From NCBI RefSeq assembly GCF_002844595.1, contig NZ_PJNW01000002.1:744001-808000 (forward strand): a DNA stretch of 64,000 nucleotides. Reading direction: 5' to 3'. Source of the stretch: Pleomorphomonas diazotrophica. Its GTDB lineage: Bacteria; Pseudomonadota; Alphaproteobacteria; Rhizobiales; Pleomorphomonadaceae. Of the stretch, positions 25,491-34,499 are shown piece after piece; within the stretch, counting starts at the first letter, position 1, and each line of letters starts with the position of its first letter. The notes under the pieces were generated by a model. It did no database searches. It was not told the origin of the DNA and was given only the letters and a program-made list of their open reading frames with translations. The translations under genes and the position numbers were made by a program.

Positions 25491-26039
25491 TCAACGTTGG
25501 AAATCGTCCCGCTTCAGGCGATAGAGCACATGCGGCCTTAAGGGATGATCCTCCGGCAGCTGCGGGTGCTGAAAGTCGTCGGCTGCATCGTGTGTCATGC
25601 CGAGGCTCGTCATCACCGCCTGCGACGGCAGGTTGGAAACTGCCGTGAAGGCGACGATTTCGGGGAGGCCGAGGACATCGAAGCCATGGGCGAGGGCGGC
25701 CCGCGCCGCCTCGCCGGCATAACCCTGTCGCCAGAACGCCTTGGCGAGCCGCCACCCCACCTCGACCGCCGGTGCGAAGGGGAAGGCGGGGTTCAAAACC
25801 TTCTGAATGCCGACCATGCCAATGAAGGCGTCGTCTTCCCGACGGCGCACGGCCGAGAAGCCATAGCCGTGTTCGCTCCACATGCCCTGGAGCCGCCCGA
25901 CGACGGCGTTGCTTTCCTCGGTTGTCAACGTCTTCGGGAAGTAACGCATCACCTCGGTATCGGCGTTGAGCGCCGCAAACGGGGCAAGATCCTGCTCCGC
26001 CCAGGGAGCAAGCACGAGGCGCGGCGTGACGAGGATCAT
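25491..26039 (-). CDS. GNAT family N-acetyltransferase (RimJ/RimL-like)
   Basis: The 182-residue protein starts MILVTPRLVLAPW and has the GNAT core: VEVGWRLAKAFWRQGYAGEAARA with the acetyl-CoA loop Q/R-x-x-G-x-A/G, then VAFTAVSNLPSQAVMTSLGM. It belongs to the Acetyltransf_3 group that acetylates ribosomal proteins or small amines; the substrate is unknown. It ends 3 bases from the ATP12 stop and is convergent with it. Confidence 0.92.
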   Translation of the reverse strand: MILVTPRLVLAPWAEQDLAPFAALNADTEVMRYFPKTLTTEESNAVVGRLQGMWSEHGYGFSAVRRREDDAFIGMVGIQKVLNPAFPFAPAVEVGWRLAKAFWRQGYAGEAARAALAHGFDVLGLPEIVAFTAVSNLPSQAVMTSLGMTHDAADDFQHPQLPEDHPLRPHVLYRLKRDDFQR

Positions 26040-26224
26040 GGTCGGCTCCTTCCGGGCTGCCAGGGGCTTGTAACAAGGTGGCGGCTTTCCAAAATAAACG
26101 CCATAGAAAGGTGGAAAGGCCGCCGGCCTTCGTGTACAACGCCGCGGACTCGGACCGCACATGCGGTCGGTGTGCCCTTTGGCGCGTCCCCGGCCGGGAT
26201 GCCCATCCAGAGTTTTGGGGTTAC

Positions 26225-26731
26225 ATGCAAACCGTTCTTCTCGTCATCCACCTGATGGTGGTCGCAGCCCTGGTGGGCGTCGTGCTCCTGCAGCGTTCCG
26301 AAGGCGGCGCGCTCGGCATTGGCGGCGGCGGTGGCTTCATGACCAGCCGCGGCACCGCCAATGTGCTGACCCGCACCACCGCCATCCTGGCGGCGCTGTT
26401 CTTCCTGACCTCGATCGGTCTGTCGATCCTGCCGCGCTTTACCGGATCGCAGGGCTCGATTCTTGACCGGGTACAGACGGCCCCAACCGCGCCGGCCGCC
26501 GACCAGCCGATCGGCACCGGCAAGGGCGGCGTCCTCGACCAGCTCAACCAGATGAGCAAGCCGGCGGCCCAGCCCGGCAACGCGCCGGTTGCGCCCGCGG
26601 TGGAGATTCCGGCCGCGCCGGCAACCCCGGCCCCGGCGACCGAAGCGCCAGCGGCTCCAACGACTGATTCGGCCCCCGCCGCTCCGGCGCCGGCCCCCTC
26701 GGCACCGGCCGCGCCCGCGCCGACGCCCTAA
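26225..26731 (+). CDS. secG: Preprotein translocase subunit SecG
   Basis: The 168-residue protein has the two SecG helices: MQTVLLVIHLMVVAALVGVV at the N-terminus and one from about 52 to 72. The diagnostic LLQRSEGGALG and the GGGGFMTSRGTANVLTRTT loop lie between. The C-terminal half is a long proline-alanine-rich tail, as in other alphaproteobacteria. SecG assists SecYE in protein export. The upstream promoter overlaps the divergent GNAT gene, and pyrG follows after a terminator. Confidence 0.95.
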   Translation: MQTVLLVIHLMVVAALVGVVLLQRSEGGALGIGGGGGFMTSRGTANVLTRTTAILAALFFLTSIGLSILPRFTGSQGSILDRVQTAPTAPAADQPIGTGKGGVLDQLNQMSKPAAQPGNAPVAPAVEIPAAPATPAPATEAPAAPTTDSAPAAPAPAPSAPAAPAPTP

Positions 26732-26764
26732 GGACGAAACCCGTCCGGCAGACAGCGGATAGAG

Positions 26765-26791
26765 ACGGTCGCGGACTTCCGCGGCCGTTTT
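26765..26791 (+). terminator. Hairpin terminator after secG
   Basis: A 10-bp stem (26765-26774 with 26779-26788, one G-T wobble) with an ACTT loop leads into a run of four T residues. Confidence 0.85.
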
Positions 26792-26928
26792 CGTGAGGCA
26801 GAACAATAGCTTGAAACGACGTGTCGACCGGTGGGTTAACGCCTTCCGGGACGGCCTTTTCGTTTTGTTTTGGAAAAACCGGTCGGCCCCCTCCCCAACG
26901 GGTCCGCGAAAAGATAGGTTGAAGGCCC

Positions 26929-28557
26929 ATGGCGCGGTACATTTTCATTACTGGCGGCGTGGTTTCGTCCTTGGGCAAGGGGCTCGCGGCAGCGGCTCTT
27001 GCGTCTCTCCTGCAGGCGCGTGGCTACAAGGTTCGTCTCCGTAAGCTCGACCCCTATCTGAACGTCGATCCGGGGACGATGTCTCCGTATCAGCACGGCG
27101 AAGTCTTTGTGACCGACGATGGCGCGGAGACTGACCTCGATCTCGGCCACTACGAGCGCTTCACGGGGCGCCCGGCCAACAAGCAGGACAACATCACCAC
27201 CGGTCGCATCTACCAGGAGATCATCGCCCGCGAACGACATGGCGATTATCTCGGCGGCACGGTGCAGGTGATCCCGCATGTCACCGACGCCATCAAGGCG
27301 TTCATTCTCGACGGCAACGAGAACTATGATTTCGTGCTCTGCGAGATCGGCGGCACGGTGGGCGACATCGAGGCGATGCCCTTCCTCGAGGCGATCCGCC
27401 AGCTCGGCAATGAACTGCCACGCCGGCATTGCGTCTACATTCACCTGACGCTGATGCCCTACATCCCCTCGGCCGGCGAGCTCAAGACCAAGCCGACGCA
27501 GCATTCGGTGAAGGAGCTGCGCTCCATCGGCATCCAGCCGGACATCCTGCTCGTTCGCTGCGATCGGCCCATCCCCGAAGGCGAGCGCAAGAAGCTGTCG
27601 CTGTTCTGCAACGTCCGCCAGTCAGCGGTCATTCCGGGCCTCGACGTCGGCACCATCTACGAGGTGCCGCTCGCCTATCACAAGGAAGGCTTCGACGACG
27701 AGGTGCTGGCCGCCTTCGGCATCGAGGCGGCGCCGGCCCCCAAGCTCGACCGCTGGCAGGGCATCGTCAACCGCATCAAGAACCCCGAGGGCGAGGTGAA
27801 CATCGCCGTCGTCGGCAAGTACACGGTGCTGAAGGATGCCTACAAGTCGCTGATCGAGGCGCTGGTGCACGGCGGCATCGCCAACAACGTGCGCGTCAAG
27901 ATCGAGTGGATCGAGAGCGAGGTGTTCGAGAAGGAAGATCCCACCCCCTATCTCGACCATGTGCATGGCATTCTCGTGCCGGGCGGTTTCGGCGAGCGCG
28001 GCTCGGAAGGCAAGATCCTGGCGGCCCGCTTCGCGCGCCAGCACAATGTGCCCTATTTCGGCATCTGCTTCGGCATGCAGATGGCGGTGATCGAAGCGGC
28101 GCGGGCATTGGCCGGCGTGGCGGACGCCTCGTCGTCGGAGTTTGGTCCGACCGAACAGCCGGTCGTCGGTCTGATGACCGAATGGCTGAAGGGCAACGCC
28201 CTTGAGAAGCGCAAGGCCGGCGGCGACATGGGCGGTACGTTGCGTCTTGGCTCCTACGAGGCGCACCTCGCCAAGGGGTCGAAGATCGCCGAGATCTATG
28301 GCTCGGAGATCATCCACGAGCGTCATCGTCACCGCTACGAGGTGAACATCGACTATCGCGAACGGCTTGAGTCCTGCGGCCTGTCGTTTGCCGGCATGTC
28401 GCCGGATGGCGTGCTGCCGGAGACGGTGGAGATTCCCGACCACCCCTGGTTCATCGGCGTTCAGTACCATCCCGAGCTGAAGAGCCGGCCGTTCGAGCCG
28501 CATCCGCTGTTTGCGAGCTTTATCGGAGCGGCTGTGGAACAGAGCCGCCTGGTTTGA
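26929..28557 (+). CDS. pyrG: CTP synthase
   Basis: This 542-residue enzyme aminates UTP to CTP with ammonia from glutamine. The N-terminal synthetase domain opens with the family signature [17 protein letters not shown] and contains [14 protein letters not shown] and [11 protein letters not shown]. The C-terminal class I glutaminase domain has the nucleophilic Cys in [10 protein letters not shown] and the His-Glu pair in the [11 protein letters not shown] segment. Length is normal. A strong terminator follows. Confidence 0.98.
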   Translation: MARYIFITGGVVSSLGKGLAAAALASLLQARGYKVRLRKLDPYLNVDPGTMSPYQHGEVFVTDDGAETDLDLGHYERFTGRPANKQDNITTGRIYQEIIARERHGDYLGGTVQVIPHVTDAIKAFILDGNENYDFVLCEIGGTVGDIEAMPFLEAIRQLGNELPRRHCVYIHLTLMPYIPSAGELKTKPTQHSVKELRSIGIQPDILLVRCDRPIPEGERKKLSLFCNVRQSAVIPGLDVGTIYEVPLAYHKEGFDDEVLAAFGIEAAPAPKLDRWQGIVNRIKNPEGEVNIAVVGKYTVLKDAYKSLIEALVHGGIANNVRVKIEWIESEVFEKEDPTPYLDHVHGILVPGGFGERGSEGKILAARFARQHNVPYFGICFGMQMAVIEAARALAGVADASSSEFGPTEQPVVGLMTEWLKGNALEKRKAGGDMGGTLRLGSYEAHLAKGSKIAEIYGSEIIHERHRHRYEVNIDYRERLESCGLSFAGMSPDGVLPETVEIPDHPWFIGVQYHPELKSRPFEPHPLFASFIGAAVEQSRLV

Positions 28558-28581
28558 TGCCAGATGTCAGGTAAAAATCGG

Positions 28582-28613
28582 AAGCCGGCCGCCGCGAGGC
28601 GAGCCGGCTTTTT
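28582..28613 (+). terminator. Rho-independent terminator after pyrG
   Basis: An 8-bp stem (28582-28589 with 28603-28610) is followed by TTTTT including the last stem bases. It may also act for the convergent dctP gene. Confidence 0.85.
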
Positions 28614-28619
28614 CGTTGT

Positions 28620-29606
28620 CTACAGGGCGGCGAGGGCCTTGATGCGCTCGATGCCGCCAACCTTCGGCGCCAGGGCGGTCCAGACACTTTCGGCTCCCTG
28701 CGCCCAGGAATCTCGATCTTCCGGGACGATTGTCTGACCGCCTGCCGCTTTTGCGGCTTCCATCGAGACCGTCTCGTCAGCCTGCATCAGTTCGTCGAAA
28801 TAGGCAGATCCCTCCGAGATCGCTGCCGCGAACACGGTCTTCTCGTCGTCGGCGAGGCTGTTCCAGAACCCGGCCGACAGATAGACGGCGCCGGTCGCCC
28901 AGATGTGGGCGGTCTCGATGAGATAGGGCACCACCTCGTAGAGGCGGAAGCCGGCGTAGGCGGACTTGGTAAGATCCATCATGTCGACGACGCCGGTCTT
29001 CAAGGCGTTGTAGGTCTCGGTGATCGGGATGGGCGTCGGCAGGGCACCATAGGCCTTCCAGAGTTCGACGTGCAGCGGGCTCTGGATGACGCGGATGCGC
29101 TTTTCGGCCACGCCCTCCGGCGTCGTCACCGCTTCCTTGGCGAGCAGATGGCGCGCGCCGTAGTTGATGAAGCCAAGGGTGACGAAGCCCTGGCCGGTCA
29201 GCGTCTGCTTGAACTCGTCGCCGATCGGGCCGGAGGTGGCGCGACGGACATGGTCGCGGTCCCGGAAGACGAAGGGCAGGTCGAAGAGCTGTGTTTCCGG
29301 CACCCAGGCCGACAGTACCGACATGGTGGAGAGGCTGGCCTGGATGGAATCGAGACGGATGCCCTCGGCAACCTCCTTCTCGCCACCCAGCGCGGCGTTG
29401 CCGACGATGCGGAAATCGAAGCGGCCGGGGAGCTTGGCTTCCACGAGATCGCGCACCTTCAGCCAGATCTTGGTTTCCGGCTTGTCATCACCGAGCAGCG
29501 AGGCGACGGTCAAGGTGCGCGGCGCGGCGCGGGCTGGCCGGATGATGGACGGAAGGGCAAGAGCGGTGAGACCGGCGGCAAAGGCGCGACGGGTGAGAAT
29601 GGGCAT
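28620..29606 (-). CDS. TRAP transporter substrate-binding protein (DctP family)
   Basis: The 328-residue protein has a TRRAFAAGLTALALP leader that looks like a twin-arginine signal, cut near ARAAPRT. The mature DctP fold shows RFDFRIVGNAALGGEKEVAEG and the conserved GFINYGARHLLAKE segment. The family Arg that binds the substrate carboxylate is expected in the RIRVIQSPLHVELWKAYGA region. It is the last gene of the riboswitch-controlled NIPSNAP-DctQM-DctP operon. The riboswitch, not the protein motif, suggests that the ligand is a thiamine-related compound. Confidence 0.92.
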   Translation of the reverse strand: MPILTRRAFAAGLTALALPSIIRPARAAPRTLTVASLLGDDKPETKIWLKVRDLVEAKLPGRFDFRIVGNAALGGEKEVAEGIRLDSIQASLSTMSVLSAWVPETQLFDLPFVFRDRDHVRRATSGPIGDEFKQTLTGQGFVTLGFINYGARHLLAKEAVTTPEGVAEKRIRVIQSPLHVELWKAYGALPTPIPITETYNALKTGVVDMMDLTKSAYAGFRLYEVVPYLIETAHIWATGAVYLSAGFWNSLADDEKTVFAAAISEGSAYFDELMQADETVSMEAAKAAGGQTIVPEDRDSWAQGAESVWTALAPKVGGIERIKALAAL

Positions 29607-29629
29607 CGAGTTTTCTCCGAGGTTGGGTG

Positions 29630-31423
29630 TCAGACAAGCGCCCAAAGGGCGACGACGAGCGCCATCGCCGAGGTGGCGGCGACGAGAGTGAGGGTCAGCG
29701 GCAGCGCGGCCCGGAAAACGGCGCTGGCGGAGAGGCCGGTGATGCCGGCGGCGACGAACACCAGCACGCCGACGGGTGGTGTCAGCCCACCGATCATCAG
29801 GTTGATCGTGAGAATGACGCCGAAGGCCACCGGATCTATGCCGGCGGCGGTGACCGATGGCAGCAGCAGCGGTGCAAACAGCAAGATGCCGGGACCAACA
29901 TCGAGCGGCCCGCCGACGACGAGCAGGATCAGGTTGGCGATCAGCATGATGGCCAGCGGATTGCCGCCCAAAGCCGTTACCCAGCCGGCCAGCGCCTGGG
30001 GAAGGCCGTCGATGGCCAGCAGGAAGACCAGCGGCGCCGATGAGGCGACGAGAAGGCCGATGGCGGCCGTCTCGCGCCCCGCCTGCAAGAAGGCTGCCCG
30101 GGTGGACCGACGGCCGCCCGGGCCGACCACCGCCGCGATGAGCGCGTAGACCGAGGCGACGGCGGCCGCCTCGGTGGGCGTGGCAATGCCGAGGCGAATG
30201 CCTAAGAAGACCACCAGTGCCAGGCCGAAAACCGGGATCGCGGCGGTGAAGGCGGCAAGGCGCTCCACCCGATGAACAATCGGACGCGTCGGGGTCTCGG
30301 TGGCAAAATGCAGCATCACGGCCATGGCCGCCGCCAGGATCAGACCGGCGACGAGCCCGCCCTCGAACAAGGCGCCGACCGAGAGGTTGGTGGCCGAAGC
30401 GAGCAGCAGGAAGGCGATCGACGGGGGGATGATGTTGGGCAGGACCGCCGTGGCGGCGACGATGGCCGCCGCCTTCTCAGGTTTGACGCCATCATCAACG
30501 AGAGCAGGCGCCAGCACCTTGGCGCCGAAGGCGGCGTCGGCGATCGATGAGCCGGACACGCCGGAGAACATAAGGTTGGTTACGAGCGTCGCCTGGGCCA
30601 TGCCGCCGCGACGGTGACCAACCAGTGCCGAGGCGAAGCGGACGAGGCGGTGGGCCAGACCGCCGGCGTTCATCAGCATGCCGGCAAGCAGGAAGAAGGG
30701 AATGGCGAGCAACAGGAACTTTCCCATGCCCGACACCGTCTGCTGCACGATGGCCGCTTCCGGCAGTCGGGCGCCGAAGGGCACGGCAACGGCGAGCCCG
30801 ACCAGCAGCGAGTGGACGAACGGCGCGCCCGCAGCGAGCGCAAGACAGGCGGCGAGGCAAGCAATAAGGCTCGGCGAGACCACCGGCACCAGCACCGGCA
30901 GGTGGGGCAGGGCGGCGAGGCTCATTCCGCCTGCGACAGTCAAAGCGGTCAGCCAAGAACGACTGCCGGCGACCGATTTCAGCACCACTTGCCCCGCTGC
31001 CAACCCGCCACCGATCGCTACCGGCCAGAAGCGCCAGCTTTCGGGAATGCCGAGAGTGGGCGACGTTCCGCCGATCAGCGCTGCCACCTTGCCGGCGCCG
31101 AGCGTCAGGACCAGAGCCGCGGCGAGCGTGATGGCGTCAGAGGCCACGTCGGCGATCGCTCGCGCCCTTGGACCAAGGCGGCGGGTTGCCACGTCGATCC
31201 GCATGGCGAGTGGTCCGCTGGCGCAAAGCGGCAAGCCGAGGAAGACAAGCGCCGTGTGGAGGAGAATGCCGAGATCCTCGGTGGCGACGAAGCCGGTTGA
31301 GAAGAGGTAACGCAGCAGCGTGGCGCCGAACACCAGCACGAGCAGCGCCGCGAGAACAACCGCCAGCAGACCGGCAAGTACCCGGTCGATCGCCCGGGAA
31401 AGGCGTGCCGCGATCGTCCTCAT
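29630..31423 (-). CDS. TRAP transporter fused small and large permease (DctQM)
   Basis: This 597-residue membrane protein joins a DctQ-like domain of four helices (about residues 1-170) to a DctM domain (about 190-597). The DctQ part includes LVFGATLLRYLFSTGF. DctM marks include LLAIPFFLLAGMLMNAGG, GVSGSSIADAAFGAKVL and TVGGLTPPVG-type residues (MIGGLTPPVGVLVFV) near the C-terminus. The ATG at 31423 overlaps the stop of the NIPSNAP gene by ATGA, so the frame upstream to 31456 is unlikely to be used. Fusion of Q and M is known in many TRAP systems. It works with the DctP protein encoded next. Confidence 0.93.
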   Translation of the reverse strand: MRTIAARLSRAIDRVLAGLLAVVLAALLVLVFGATLLRYLFSTGFVATEDLGILLHTALVFLGLPLCASGPLAMRIDVATRRLGPRARAIADVASDAITLAAALVLTLGAGKVAALIGGTSPTLGIPESWRFWPVAIGGGLAAGQVVLKSVAGSRSWLTALTVAGGMSLAALPHLPVLVPVVSPSLIACLAACLALAAGAPFVHSLLVGLAVAVPFGARLPEAAIVQQTVSGMGKFLLLAIPFFLLAGMLMNAGGLAHRLVRFASALVGHRRGGMAQATLVTNLMFSGVSGSSIADAAFGAKVLAPALVDDGVKPEKAAAIVAATAVLPNIIPPSIAFLLLASATNLSVGALFEGGLVAGLILAAAMAVMLHFATETPTRPIVHRVERLAAFTAAIPVFGLALVVFLGIRLGIATPTEAAAVASVYALIAAVVGPGGRRSTRAAFLQAGRETAAIGLLVASSAPLVFLLAIDGLPQALAGWVTALGGNPLAIMLIANLILLVVGGPLDVGPGILLFAPLLLPSVTAAGIDPVAFGVILTINLMIGGLTPPVGVLVFVAAGITGLSASAVFRAALPLTLTLVAATSAMALVVALWALV

Positions 31424-31749
31424 GGTGTCCCCGAGCCGCCGAGCGGCGAGAACCACGTCGGCTTGAGGATGCGGCTGCGCATGGCCTGTACCAGGGGCGC
31501 CGCCTTGGCGCGGAAGGCCTGCCAGGCAGGGTCGGCCTCCATCGCGGCGCGCCGGCGTTCTCGGTCGGCAAGATCCTCGTATTGCCAGATGTGGACGACG
31601 TCGTTGACGGTGCCGATGTCCTGGGTGAACCAGCCGATCAGCATACCGAGATGGCCTGTTTGAATCGCCATGCCCTCGCGGACATAGAGATCGAGATAGG
31701 TGCCGACATGCGCCGGCTCGATGGTGTAGGTACGTTCGTCGAGAATCAT
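31420..31749 (-). CDS. NIPSNAP family protein under TPP riboswitch control
   Basis: The 109-residue protein has the NIPSNAP dimeric alpha-beta-barrel pattern: DERTYTIEPAHVGTYLDLY at the N-terminus, LGWFT-type core (MLIGWFTQDIGTVNDVVHIW) and YEDLADRERRRAAM. It is the first gene after the TPP riboswitch and overlaps the TRAP permease gene by four bases. Its ATG lacks an obvious Shine-Dalgarno. Function in bacteria is not settled; small alpha-beta-barrel proteins can be monooxygenases or ligand carriers. A link to thiamine compounds is inferred only from the riboswitch. Confidence 0.9.
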   Translation of the reverse strand: MILDERTYTIEPAHVGTYLDLYVREGMAIQTGHLGMLIGWFTQDIGTVNDVVHIWQYEDLADRERRRAAMEADPAWQAFRAKAAPLVQAMRSRILKPTWFSPLGGSGTP

Positions 31750-31790
31750 GGTCGTTCGGCCGTCGTTGGAATGGCGGGCGGCGGAACGCG

Positions 31791-31808
31791 TCAGGCGAAT
31801 GTCTGCAT
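31791..31808 (-). other. Five-codon leader ORF directly after the TPP riboswitch
   Basis: The riboswitch ends in GGAGGGA, a good Shine-Dalgarno, and eight bases later an ATG opens M-Q-T-F-A-stop. The NIPSNAP start is 41 bases further on in another frame. The ORF may be chance or may couple riboswitch control of ribosome access to the genes downstream. Confidence 0.4.
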
Positions 31809-31815
31809 GGCTCTA

Positions 31816-31894
31816 TCCCTCCGCCGGCATGACCCGGATCAGGTTCGTCGGGTTGGAGAAACTCCTCTCAGCCCCGGATGGGGCACCCCGTGAG
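31816..31894 (-). promoter_or_regulatory. Thiamine pyrophosphate (TPP) riboswitch, THI element
   Basis: Read on the minus strand, the segment has every conserved THI-box part. An ACGGGGTGCC start is followed by GGGGCTGAGA (CTGAGA at 31871-31866, the pyrimidine-binding loop). AACCTGATCCGGGTCATGCCGGC and the 3' GGAGGGA end at 31816 come next. The orientation places it 66 bases upstream of the NIPSNAP-DctQM-DctP operon. In alphaproteobacteria such riboswitches usually block ribosome access when TPP is bound; the GGAGGGA end fits that mode. The 190 bases upstream to the aminotransferase gene hold the two divergent promoters and no gene. Confidence 0.96.
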
Positions 31895-32090
31895 ATGCAA
31901 GGAGCTTAGCCGGATGAGGCGTGATGCGCCATAGGCAAAGACCTCAGGCCGAGCCATGCGCCGGGAAAATCACTTGAGGTGCCACGTGGCGCCGATCGCC
32001 CTTTGAACTCGTCTCGGATTATCCGAAAACCGGTTTCCACTTTTCGGCCCGATGCTTTAGGGTCGGGACGTTTTCTGCGATTGATTAGCG

Positions 32091-33257
32091 ATGAAGCCCA
32101 CCAACCCCATCTTCACCGGCCTTCCCACCACCATCTTTGAGGTGATGTCCGGCCTTGCCCGCGAGACCGGCGCCATCAACCTCGGTCAGGGCTTTCCGGA
32201 TATCGACGGTCCCGAAGAGGTGCGGCGCGCGGCAGCGGAAGCCTTTCTAGCCGGCCCCAACCAATATCCGCCGATGATGGGCCTGCCGGTCCTGCGGCAG
32301 GCAGTCGCGGCGATCAACAAGCGCTTCTATGATCTGAACATCGACTGGCAAACCGAGGTGATGGTGACGTCGGGCGCCACCGAGGCGCTCGCCGATGCCA
32401 TTCTCGGTCTCGTCCGTCCCGGCGACGAAGTGGTGCTGATCGAACCGCTCTACGACAGCTACCTGCCGATCGTCCGGCAGGCCGACGGCATTCCCAAACC
32501 GGTGCGCATCGCGCCGCCGACCTGGGAACTCGACCCCCAGACGCTGGCCGCCGCCTTTTCGGACCGAACCAAGGCGATCCTGATCAACACGCCGATGAAC
32601 CCGTCCGGCAAGGTGTTCTCGCGCCAGGAACTCGATCTGATCGCCAGTCTCTGTCTGAAGCATGATGCGGTGGTGATTTCCGACGAGGTCTACGAGCATC
32701 TGGTGTTTGATGGCGGGCGGCACGTCTCGCCGATGCAGCTTCCCGGCATGCGTGACCGCGTCGTCCGCATCGGCTCGGCCGGCAAGACCTTTTCGCTGAC
32801 CGGCTGGAAAGTAGGGTATGTCACAGCCGCACCCGCCTTGATGGAACCGATCGCCAAGGCGCATCAGTTCGTCACCTTCACCACGCCGCCGGCACTGCAG
32901 ACGGCCGTCGCGCACGGACTTTCATTGGGCAATGACTATTTCGACGGGTTCATCGCCGGGCTGCAGGCAAAGCGCGACCGTTTGTCGAAGGGCCTTTCGG
33001 CGCTCGGCTTTTCGGTTCTGCCTTCGGCCGGCACCTATTTCATCGTGACCGACACCGGGCCGCTCGGCATGGATGACGATGCCGAGGCATGCCTGAGGAT
33101 GACGCGCGAAGCCGGCGTCGCGGCTGTGCCTGTTTCGGCTTTCTATGTTTCCAACCCGCCGAAGCGGTTCATCCGCTTCTGTTTTTCCAAGCGCGACGAG
33201 GTGCTGGACGAGGCCGTTGCCCGTCTCGCCGCCTGGATCGACAAACAGGGACAATAG
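32091..33257 (+). CDS. Class I/II pyridoxal-phosphate aminotransferase
   Basis: This 388-residue fold-type I PLP enzyme has INLGQGFPDIDGP near 29-41, SGATEALADAILG, the NTPMNPSGKVFS block, ISDEVYEHLVFDG and the PLP lysine in GSAGKTFSLTGWKVGY near 235-250. The sequence is closest by eye to the YbdL/methionine or aromatic aminotransferase group. It is 4 bases upstream of an asparaginase gene, which suggests a shared role in nitrogen salvage from amino acids. The exact amino donor is not readable here. Confidence 0.92.
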   Translation: MKPTNPIFTGLPTTIFEVMSGLARETGAINLGQGFPDIDGPEEVRRAAAEAFLAGPNQYPPMMGLPVLRQAVAAINKRFYDLNIDWQTEVMVTSGATEALADAILGLVRPGDEVVLIEPLYDSYLPIVRQADGIPKPVRIAPPTWELDPQTLAAAFSDRTKAILINTPMNPSGKVFSRQELDLIASLCLKHDAVVISDEVYEHLVFDGGRHVSPMQLPGMRDRVVRIGSAGKTFSLTGWKVGYVTAAPALMEPIAKAHQFVTFTTPPALQTAVAHGLSLGNDYFDGFIAGLQAKRDRLSKGLSALGFSVLPSAGTYFIVTDTGPLGMDDDAEACLRMTREAGVAAVPVSAFYVSNPPKRFIRFCFSKRDEVLDEAVARLAAWIDKQGQ

Positions 33258-33261
33258 GTCG

Positions 33262-34284
33262 ATGGAGAATCCGGTTCTGGTCGAGGTGACGCGCGGCCCC
33301 ATCGTCGAGAGCTTTCACCGCGGATCGGTGGCGATCGTCGATGGCGACGGCCGCTTGGTTTTCGGTGCCGGCGACATCGAGCGACCGAGCTTTCCGCGTT
33401 CGGCGGTGAAGCCGTTCCAGGCGCTGTCCTTCCTGGAGAGTGGCGCAGCCGATCGCTTCGGTTTCGGTGATGCGGAGATCGCCCTTTCCATGGCATCGCA
33501 CAGCGCCGAGCCTCGACACGTCGAGACAGCCAGGGCAATGCTTGCGGCGGCGGGTCTCGACGAGGGGTGCCTTGCCTGCGGTCCCCATTGGCCGGGACGG
33601 CACGATGACCAGGGCGAACTGCATCGGCGAGGTGAGAAGCCCGGCCGCATCCACAACAACTGTTCCGGCAAGCACGCTGGCTTTCTTTGCACCTGCGTCG
33701 TCATGGGCGCGGACCCGCGCGGCTATGAAAAGGCTGAACATCCGGTGATGCGCGAGGTGATCGCCGCCGGTGCCTCGATGACCGGCACGCCGCATGCCAC
33801 CGATATCTGCGGCACCGACGGGTGTTCGATCCCCACCTTCGCCGTGTCGCCGCGGGCGCTGGCCCATGGCTTTGCCCGCTTTGTGACGGGCGTCGGCCTC
33901 ACGGCCACGCGGGCCCGGGCGGCCGAGCGGTTGAGGCTCGCGGCGGCGGCCGAACCCTTCATGATCGCCGGCACGGGGCGCTTCTGCACGCGGGCGATGA
34001 CGGCGCTCGGCAACCGCGTCCTGGTCAAGACCGGCGCGGAAGGCGTGTTCATTGCGGCGATCAAGGAGCTCGGCCTCGGCGTTGCCCTCAAGATCGACGA
34101 TGGCGCCACTCGAGCCTCCGAAGCGGTGATGGCTCGAATTCTGATCGATCTCTTGAAACTCACTCCCGATGATGCGGGTTATGCCGAGATGCAGGACCTC
34201 GCCAATCCCCCAGTGAAGACGTGGGCGGGCGACAAGGTCGGCGAAATCCGCGTGACTGAAGCGCTTGATGGCGTTACGGGCTGA
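33262..34284 (+). CDS. Asparaginase of the Rhizobium etli type (PF06089 family)
   Basis: The 340-residue protein fits the asparaginase family first known from R. etli, distinct from the E. coli types. It starts VLVEVTRGPIVESFHRG and has a Ser-x-x-Lys motif in PRSAVKPFQ near 45-53. The MASHSAEPRHVE, HNNCSGKHAGFL and TDICGTDGCSIPTFA blocks follow. Several cysteines in these blocks are thought to hold zinc in this family. The start at 33262 follows the aminotransferase stop by 4 bases, so the two are probably cotranscribed. Confidence 0.92.
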   Translation: MENPVLVEVTRGPIVESFHRGSVAIVDGDGRLVFGAGDIERPSFPRSAVKPFQALSFLESGAADRFGFGDAEIALSMASHSAEPRHVETARAMLAAAGLDEGCLACGPHWPGRHDDQGELHRRGEKPGRIHNNCSGKHAGFLCTCVVMGADPRGYEKAEHPVMREVIAAGASMTGTPHATDICGTDGCSIPTFAVSPRALAHGFARFVTGVGLTATRARAAERLRLAAAAEPFMIAGTGRFCTRAMTALGNRVLVKTGAEGVFIAAIKELGLGVALKIDDGATRASEAVMARILIDLLKLTPDDAGYAEMQDLANPPVKTWAGDKVGEIRVTEALDGVTG

Positions 34285-34313
34285 GCGGCAAGGCAGGGAC
34301 GGAGGGTGGTCTG

Positions 34314-34493
34314 ATGGGCGAGGTCGTCAAGCTCGACAAGAAGGCGCGTGAGGCGCGCAGAAAGGCCGCGGCTGCACGGGAGGCCGGTGGAAACGCGTCC
34401 GGCAGCCGTGCCTCGGGAGGCGGCCGGCCGGTCGTTGCCATTGTCGGCGGCCTGATCCTCGTCTTGATGATCGGCGTCACCTTCTTCCTGTGA
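34314..34493 (+). CDS. Small C-terminally anchored membrane protein, 59 residues
   Basis: The ATG at 34314 has GGAGGG eight bases upstream. The product has a charged helical N-terminus (KLDKKAREARRKAAAAREAG), a Gly/Ser linker and a C-terminal hydrophobic helix (VVAIVGGLILVLMIGVTFFL) that ends at the stop, a tail-anchored layout. It lies 29 bp behind the asparaginase gene on the same strand. No family recognised. Confidence 0.72.
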   Translation: MGEVVKLDKKAREARRKAAAAREAGGNASGSRASGGGRPVVAIVGGLILVLMIGVTFFL

Positions 34494-34499
34494 CTCAGC

